Below are positions 57,655 to 64,000 of a stretch of 64,000 nucleotides of DNA, one piece after another. Within the stretch, counting starts at the first letter, position 1. Each line of letters begins with the position of its first letter. Both the position numbers and the translations under genes were made by a program. The stretch is taken from positions 27,476,329 through 27,540,328 of the forward strand of contig NC_058494.1 in NCBI RefSeq assembly GCF_020382885.2, read 5' to 3'. Source of the DNA: Scatophagus argus (Eukaryota > Chordata > Actinopteri > Scatophagidae). Below the pieces are notes generated by a model. It searched no databases, was not told the origin of the DNA, and saw only the letters and a list, made by a program, of their open reading frames with translations.

Positions 57655-57912
57655 AGAGGCTTCAGAGGCTTTACTTCAGTAAAAATACCAGTCCCACGCT
57701 GAAAACATGTCGAGTAACAAAGTATTACTTCAGTGAAAGTATGTTGTATGCGCATTATACCAGCAAAATGCACTTAAAGTAAAAGTAATCGTTCCCTGTC
57801 TCTGTCTAACTGCTGTATCTGAGGCTTTTCACTGAATATTACTGCTGCATTATTGTGTACGTTGAATAAAACGGAAATACTCAGGCGCAAGTACATTTTT
57901 AAAAAGTCGTAA
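57655..57912. repeat. AAGTACTTGAGTA-type relics
   Basis: TTTACTTCAGTAAAAATACC, CACTTAAAGTAAAAGTAATC and GGAAATACTCAGGCGCAAGT are degenerate pieces of the element seen at 43262-43352. Confidence 0.4.
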
Positions 57913-57954
57913 CGTCTTGTACCCTAAACATTTGACTGTATGTAAAGATAAATC

Positions 57955-58460
57955 GATCGCAAACATCTGGACGCCCCCTGGTGGCTGGCTGCGGTACAGC
58001 TCATAAGCTCCATGTTAGCAGATGGGACATGACACGTGAAAACTCAACATACACGTCAATTAATTTTTTTTCTCAAAGATGGTTTCTGACATTTTAGGAA
58101 GTTCTTATCACACTGATGCTTTTTCAGGTGTTCATTTCTCCGATAAGTTTGGTTTTAGTTAGTTATTTGATGCTATAAAAAGGGACTGCAAGTTCGTGAT
58201 TGACAGCTGAGCGCTGCTCCTGATTGGCTCACATGGGTGTGTGGGCGGGAACTCGATACCACACCTCCCAGGCACTGCTGCACACGCTCTGGCTCCAAAT
58301 GATGTCACCAGAACAAGATGGCAGCGCTCGTATCAGGGATATTTTGGCTTCTCTCTTCACGGCAGGAGGAAGCGCAGAACCGTCGGCTGTTTTTTCCATG
58401 TCAGCACACGACTCCATTCAGACTTGGGCTCAAGTCAAAGTACAAAAATGTTCCTCCGTC
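57955..58460 (+). repeat. Dispersed repeat family R1, longest copy
   Basis: It contains all blocks found separately elsewhere: CGCCCCCTGGTGGCTGGCTG, GCTCATAAGCTCCATG, AGATGGTTTCTGACATTTTA, CTGATTGGCTCACATGGGTG, CTCTGGCTCCAAATGATGTC and GGGATATTTTGGCTTCTC. Partial copies are at 6070, 7310 (inverted) and 24795. No open reading frame or terminal repeats are seen, so it is probably a non-autonomous element. Confidence 0.7.
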
Positions 58461-58596
58461 TGACAAACTCCATTTTCCACTTCATTTTGAAGTCAGGAGC
58501 AGCTGAGGGCGATGTGGTCTCCTAATACACAGAACCTGTACTGTAAACGCATCGTTTGTGTTTTTACAGGCCTCTGGACTCAGCTGAACAAACAGG

Positions 58597-61500
58597 ATGT
58601 GGAACGAGAAGAAACAGAGTCCGCCTGCCGACCGGTGAGTTTGCACTTTACTCGTTTACTCGCAGTTTTCAGATAAAACAGTGCCGAGTCAGACGGTGTT
58701 TTGTCTCCACAGCGGCCAGGCTGTAGCTCTCATCATCTTTGTGCTCGGCCTGGGAACTCTGCTGCCCTGGAACTTCTTCATGACGGCGTCTCAGGTTTCA
58801 TGTTTCTTCTTCTTCTTCTTCTTCATGAGAACAAAAAGAAATGCTGAAAATGTCTCGAAGTGAACGCCACCCGACACCCATGATTTCATTTGAATGAATG
58901 TAAGCAACATTAAAATGAAGGCGTTAAAGCTTCTGCTTCCTTCTCCCCTCTTTGTTTAGTATTTCAACAAGCGCCTCACCCTTTCCAACGTCTCCTCTAA
59001 CGGCACGTCAGGAGGTGCGACTCGAGACTACAACTATGACAGCTGGATGGCCCTGCTCTCCCAGCTGCCCCTGCTGCTGTTCACCCTGCTCAACTCCTTC
59101 CTGTATCAGTGGTGAGCTAACGAGACACGAGGACGGATGAACGTCCAGTGGTGGGCGTCGATGATGATGATGATGATGATTTGTCTCTGCAGGGTGAGGG
59201 AGCGTCTCCGCGTGGCCTTCAGCCTGGTCGTCATCTTCATCCTCTTCTCCCTCACGGCCGCTCTGGTCCGGGTCCCCATGCAGCCGGACACCTTCTTCTC
59301 CGTCACCATGGCGACCATCTGGTTCATCAACAGTGAGTTCGCTCTGTCATCTCTCCTCGGTTAGCCGACTCAGCTCGTTCGCTGTGGGTGAACTGTCCCT
59401 TTAAGGTGACGGTCAGCAGCAGGCACATAGCGGTCATGGTTACGATTGATGAATGTAAGTGTATGTGACATGTGGAAACGTGTGTGTGTGTGTGTGTGCG
59501 TGTGCGTGTGTGTGTGTGTGTGCGTGCGTGTTGTGCGTGCGTGCAGCGTTCAGCGCGGTGCTGCAGGGCAGTCTGTTCGGTGTGGTCGGGCTCCTCCCTC
59601 CTCGGTACAGCACTCTGTTCATGAGCGGTCAGGGTCTGGCCGGGATCTTCGCCGCGCTCGCGATGCTCTTCTCCATCCTCAGTAAGTGAAGACCGCCTGA
59701 AGTGTGTGTGAGCAGAGACACAAACCTCGTGTGGCCTCACGCTTGATTTGAGTTTCTAATGACGTGAATTTTGCCCTCTGCTGGGCAGGTAATGCGGAGG
59801 AAAGCTCGGCCGCGCTGGGATACTTCATCACCCCGTGTGTGGCCACTCTGGGGACGCTGCTGTGTTACCTGCTGCTGCCACACCTGGTGAGACACACGTG
59901 AAAGCACGACCGCAGAGGCCACAAAGGAGCATCACGAACGCCTCAGATGCTTTCTTTGTTATTTAGCAGTTTGGATAAATTGTACTTATGGGCAAATCAG
60001 CTGCAGAAGCCCTGAAGTGATGATGGATCACTGATATTTCTGTTGTGGTTCAGAGGCCCTGTGGGACCAGGTGATGTGGTTCAGAGGCTCTGTGGGACCA
60101 GGTGATGTGGTTCAGAGGCTCTGTGGGACCAGGTGATGTCGTGGTTCACAGACTCTGTGGGACCAGGTGATGTCGTGGTTCACAGACTCTGTGGGACCAG
60201 GTGATGTGGTTCACAGACTCTGTGGGACCAGGTGATGTCGTGGTTCACAGACTCTGTGGGACCAGGTGATGTCGTGGTTCACAGACCAGGTGATGGTCCA
60301 CTGACAGTGTTGTCTCTCCTCTGCAGAAATTTGCTCGTTTTTACCTGAACAGAAGTCCCCCTGACAGCGTGGAGGTGTCGGAGAAACTCGTCAGCAGTGC
60401 AGGTCAGTTCTCAAAAGGTCTCACTCATGGGTTCGGGACCGGACCAGGACTGGACCAGCTCTAGATTCACACCTGCTGAATCAGGTGGCACCACTAAACC
60501 TCAACAAACTCATTTGTATTTCTTTCCTGTCAAAGACAAAAAAGACTTGAACAGCGCCGACCAAGAGGAGAACCAGGAGCGGTCCTCCGTGCTGGTCGTC
60601 TTCAGAAAGGTGAGCGACGTTTCGCCTGCTGGCGGCCATTTTGTTTTGTGTTTTCAAAAATCTGCTGCTCACCTCCGCACACACTGACCACACGAGTGTG
60701 CATGACCCTGCAGATCTGGCTGATGGCTGCGTGCGTGACGTGCGTGTTCGCCGTCACGCTGTCGGTGTTTCCTGTGATCACCGTGCGGGTGCGGACCGTC
60801 TACAAGGGCGCCGCCGCCTGGGGTGAGACGTCACGTCGGAGTCGAGGTGCACATCAGTGTCACCGGTTGGTTGAGTTCTCGGCGCTCACTTCTGCTCTCC
60901 GACTCTTACAGAAAAAGTGTTCACCTGCGTTTGCTGCTTCATCGTCTTCAACGCCATGGACTTGGTCGGCCGCAGCGCCCCGTCCCTCGTCCAGTGGGTG
61001 AGTCCGCCGCCTGCTCTCAGGGCTTCCTCTGTCCTCTCTCGGTCTCAGCGCCTGAACGACTCTGCTGATGTTTGTGCAGCCGTCCAAGGACAGCGTCCTG
61101 TTTCCCATCGCCGTGTTGTCCCGCCTGGTCTTCATCCCGCTGCTCATGATGTGTAACGTGGAGAACTCCAGACTCACCGTCCTGTTCAGTCACGACTTGG
61201 CCTTCGTCACCATCATGGCCCTGTTCTCCTTCTCCAACGGATACCTGGCGAGCCTCTGCATGGCCTACGCCCCACAGTGAGTCTTTTCTTTCTGTTTTCT
61301 GATCGACCAAATCCCCCGCAGCTCCTGAATGGACTCCGGCGAGCCTCGCGGCCTCTCAGACGGACTCGATCTGAGCCGAGGCTGACACACACTCGTGAAG
61401 TGTGTGGAGTGTGGATGTGGCTGATGAGGTCATGCGGTTTGTTCCGTCGTCATGACAACACGTTACTGCTCTTAGCGACCACAGCTTGGGTTTCAGATGA

Positions 61501-62305
61501 ACATGATGTCTGCGACGCTGCTGACTGTGGTTCAGGTGGCTTCACTTCGTCAGTCAGACTGCTTCCTGGCGCGTGCACACATCAGAAAGTCAAACGGCGA
61601 CTGACGCACTGCAGCGCCGACAGGTTTGGCTGAGAGGTGATCTTTGGGAATTTGACTGAAGTTTGAAATTGATCCTGAAAATAGTGAAACTGATGAGGGC
61701 TTCAGTCTGGTCATCAGGCCATAAATAACCACCGCAGAGAGTTTGGTGGGGACGCCTGTCCTGTGGCGCCACCTGCAGGACAAACTCTGTAAAGATTACA
61801 AACTGTTTGGGTCATTTTTCATCCATCCAGCAGTTTAATTAGATTCATCAGAGACGAGATGGTTTCAGTCCTGACTGGAGGTTTTTCACAGCTGTGTTTC
61901 GGTTTACAACAAGTAAAAGTGCAGACACGTCAGGCTTCATAAGAGAAACACAGAAGACGGAAACAAACCGTCCAGCATCTTAAACCCACTCAGAGTACTG
62001 CAGTGAAATGTCCCCTGGGACTGCTGTCCTGTCCCGTCAGAGTTCACTGACTGGTCCAAACAACAGCACAAACCTCATTAAAAATCAGATGAAATGAATC
62101 AAAGGAAACGACCTGAACTCACATCACTGTCTGTCTGTCCACCTGTCTGCCTGCCCTCCCGTCTGCCTGTCTGTCCACCTGTCTGTCTGTCAGGCTGGTG
62201 AAGTGTCGGGACTGCGAGACAGCTGGTTCTCTCATGACCTTCTTCCTGGTTCTGGGTCTGGCACTGGGAGCTTCATTCTCCTTCCTGCTGGGGAAACTGG
62301 TTTAG
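58597..62305 (+). CDS. Equilibrative nucleoside transporter (SLC29A1/SLC29A2 type), 12 coding exons, 432 aa
   Basis: A plasma-membrane facilitator of nucleosides (and nucleobases for ENT2). Coding exons: 58597-58634, 58713-58794, 58960-59111, 59193-59332, 59547-59681, 59789-59886, 60327-60402, 60536-60609, 60714-60822, 60912-60997, 61080-61276 and 62194-62305. All are phase-consistent. About 11 hydrophobic segments are expected. Diagnostic pieces are LGLGTLLPWNFFMTASQYF (TM1), an extracellular loop with NVS and NGT sequons, LLSQLPLLLFTLLNSFLYQW, FSAVLQGSLFG, YSTLFMSGQGLAGIFAALAM, LGYFITPCV, FNAMDLVGRSAPS, SNGYLASLCM and LGLALGASFSFLLGKLV. The central loop (KFARFYL to FRKIWL) is about 45 residues, shorter than in human ENT1/2 (456 aa). 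Middle segments favour ENT2 (SLC29A2), whereas FFMTASQYF and the C-terminus favour ENT1 (SLC29A1), so I leave the symbol open. Confidence 0.9.
59477..59545. repeat. (GT)n/(GC)n repeat forming a transporter exon acceptor
   Basis: A (GTGT/GCGT)n stretch runs directly into the acceptor GTGCGTGCAG of the exon at 59547. Confidence 0.9.
60049..60296. repeat. Minisatellite with 31/34-base units in transporter intron
   Basis: Seven full units and one partial unit, each starting TTCA(G/C)AG and containing TGTGGGACCAGGTGATG. Unit lengths run 31, 31, 34, 34, 31, 34, 34; the longer form has an extra GTC before the final GTGG. It ends 30 bases before the next exon acceptor. Confidence 0.95.
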
Positions 62306-63145
62306 ACGACGGGGACGAGTGGACGGCGTGAGACTCTGCGTCAAACGAGGTGAAGAAGAAGAAGAGAGAAAGAATGAACGTGAATACGAGGACTCGCGTT
62401 TCAGAAGCTGGAAACAGCAAACGACATTTTGATTCGAAGAACAACTGAAGCAGTTTATCGATTGTGAAAATATTTCAGGCCTTTTTCAGTCCGTTATGAT
62501 GATTATGGCAGCTCTAAACACGTCAGCAACATCACTGACTCAAATTAAATTATATTTCTGTTTTATCCCTGCTTTTATTCTGAAGGTGTCCTCTCCTTCC
62601 AGATGTTCTGATTAAAAGCATTTCCTCTGCAGTTTGTTTTTCTCCCCTGTGGCCTTTGAGGAAGTCTGTAAAAATCATCGCTGTTAGATTTGTAGTTTGG
62701 TTATGACATTTTGTTATGTCGTCTGGTGCCTCGCGGTGACATCACAGCATCGCTGTACTCCCATTGGCTGCAGACCAAACTGTGTCGAGCACTGAGGGGC
62801 TTTAAGGCTAACAGAAAGGGAAACTGATTTTATCTTTTACTTCTTATTACTGTATTTAAAAGTTCACTTTGCCTTTTGATCACTTCTGTTGTGTAATTTA
62901 ACTTTTCATATACTGAGTTTGTTTTTTCACTGCACTTTGCTTTTCTTTTCGTGTCTCGCTGTGACGTTTGTCCTCCAAACTTTGTTTTTTTAAAAAAAAA
63001 AAAAATTTAAATTTTTTTAACTATTTTTATTTATTATTATTTTTTATTATTGTCTTTTGTATCGTGATGAGCCTGTCTTTCTCAGGATTTTTTTTATATA
63101 TAAAAAGTCATTTTCTCTTTCAAAATAAAACGAACAGGCTTGTCA
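62306..63145 (+). other. 3' UTR of the nucleoside transporter
   Basis: An untranslated tail of about 840 bases, ending at the AATAAA at 63124-63129. An earlier ATTAAA (62611-62616) could give a 300-base UTR. AT-rich runs (62985-63060) precede the distal signal. Confidence 0.6.
63124..63129 (+). terminator. Distal polyadenylation signal of the transporter gene
   Basis: AATAAA is followed within 25 bases by a GT-rich downstream element (GTCAGTGTGGTGTGTTTC), a canonical arrangement. Confidence 0.65.
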
Positions 63146-63352
63146 GTGTGGTGTGTTTCATTACAAGTCAGGACAGAAAGGTGTGAATGGTGAGGAAAAA
63201 CGAAACGAGCTGCACGGATTCACGGCTGTGAAAACGTCACGCAGGCTGAACGTCAACGCACAGGATCCTCCAAGTTTCCATTTTATTCCAGATCAGGTTA
63301 GTATTGTCACGCGGTTTGTTTTCCATTTCATTTGGATTATGGATTTGGATGG

Positions 63353-63475
63353 GGGCAGTCGTGGCCTGGAGGTTGGAGAAGTGACTTGTGATCGGAGGGT
63401 CACCGGCTCGATTCCCCCACTGGACGGGGTGTGGTGGAGTGATTAATGCAACAAATGCTCCCCCTCCTCCATTAG
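63353..63475 (+). repeat. tRNA-derived SINE, 5' part
   Basis: The head (GGGGGCAGTCGTGGCCTGGA, box-A region; GGCTCGATTCC, box B) and the first body segment (GGTGTGGTGGAGTGATTAAT) match the copy at 51740. It stops at CCATTAGCCGCTGA with no 3' tail. Confidence 0.75.
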
Positions 63476-63739
63476 CCGCTGACGCTGCTGATGTGAGGTC
63501 AGTGCTGCACGTGGACACACACACACAGCGTGTTGATGTGCTGCCTCTCCTTCCTCCAGCTCGGCCTTTTCCTTTGACCTCACGTCCTCCTGCTTCCTCC
63601 CATTCTCTTCCTCTCTCCGAGGAGCATGAAAAGGAAAGCTGCGACGGGACCAGGAGGCTCGACTGCAGGCTCGTGAGGTGAGTTTTCCTGGACTCTCTGA
63701 AGTCAGGAGTGTTGGCGGGTATTCGATCATGAACATTTT

Positions 63740-63935
63740 GAGCAGTCAGTAGTGTTAAATCAACTCTGAGACGCTCAGCTCTGACACTCTGCTGGTGTTC
63801 AGTCAGTTCATTTAACACTTCCTGAAGTGTTAACAATACGGCTCAGATCCAGAGTTAAAACTGGACTCTGCGTAACACCAGAGATCCAGGGGGAACCGTG
63901 TCATCTCAGCTCTGAATCTGAACACTTTGAGACTG
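63740..63935. repeat. Possible dispersed AGTGTTAA-type repeat
   Basis: AGTGTTAAATCAACTCTGAG, GAAGTGTTAACA and AGAGTTAAAACTGGACTCTG recur as variants in both orientations. This resembles a short repeat common in fish genomes, from memory only. Confidence 0.3.
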
Positions 63936-64000
63936 ACTGATGAGATTTTTTCTGCGTACTTTTCAAGTTATTTCACCTCACACAAAGTCAGTGGATCACC

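Noticed and set aside
60049-60296. Regularly spaced direct repeats considered as a CRISPR-like array
   Set aside because: Units are contiguous without unique spacers, and the host is a vertebrate. It is a minisatellite.
63237-63836. A 199-codon minus-strand open frame
   Set aside because: It crosses a SINE copy and repeat sequence and has no protein family features.

Overview
This window is vertebrate nuclear DNA, most likely from a percomorph-type teleost fish. Genes are split into short exons with GT-AG introns, introns are compact, (CA/GT)n microsatellites are abundant, and there are tRNA-derived SINE copies and Tc1-type transposon relics. Gene order also fits: mdh1 - ugp2 - vps54 - peli1 is the vertebrate block known from human 2p15. 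The species is inferred, not shown. All exon boundaries were placed by eye from splice motifs, reading phase and remembered family sequence, with no transcript evidence.

Layout. 1-10 kb: no gene recognised, only scattered repeats. 10.0-10.34 kb: a GC-rich promoter-like stretch and one orphan exon candidate with a signal-peptide-like reading frame. 10.3-15.2 kb: repeats. 15.2-20.6 kb: mdh1 (+), cytosolic malate dehydrogenase, 9 coding exons, 333 aa. 21.6-29.6 kb: ugp2 (+), UDP-glucose pyrophosphorylase, 10 coding exons, 504 aa. 29.6-32.1 kb: convergent intergenic space. 32.1-42.8 kb: vps54 (-), a GARP/EARP tethering subunit, 22 coding exons, 976 aa. 42.9-44.9 kb: intergenic space and peli1 3' flank. 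44.9-54.5 kb: peli1 (-), an E3 ubiquitin ligase, 6 coding exons, 427 aa. 56.7-63.1 kb: an equilibrative nucleoside transporter (+), slc29a1/slc29a2 type, 12 coding exons, 432 aa. 63.1-64 kb: repeats.

The five genes do not form a pathway. mdh1 (malate-aspartate shuttle) and ugp2 (UDP-glucose for glycogen and glycans) are metabolic enzymes. vps54 acts in endosome-to-Golgi traffic, peli1 in Toll/IL-1 receptor signalling, and the transporter in nucleoside uptake. Their proximity is a syntenic relic, not an operon.

The most notable observation is at the mdh1 stop codon. It reads TGA CTA, the high-readthrough context, and is followed by an in-frame extension ending Ser-Arg-Leu, a peroxisomal targeting signal. 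This matches the dual-localised MDH1x isoform known in mammals. Other points are an ATG-only first coding exon of mdh1, a conserved second start codon in ugp2, an overlapping uORF in vps54, and splice acceptors built directly from (TG)n repeats.
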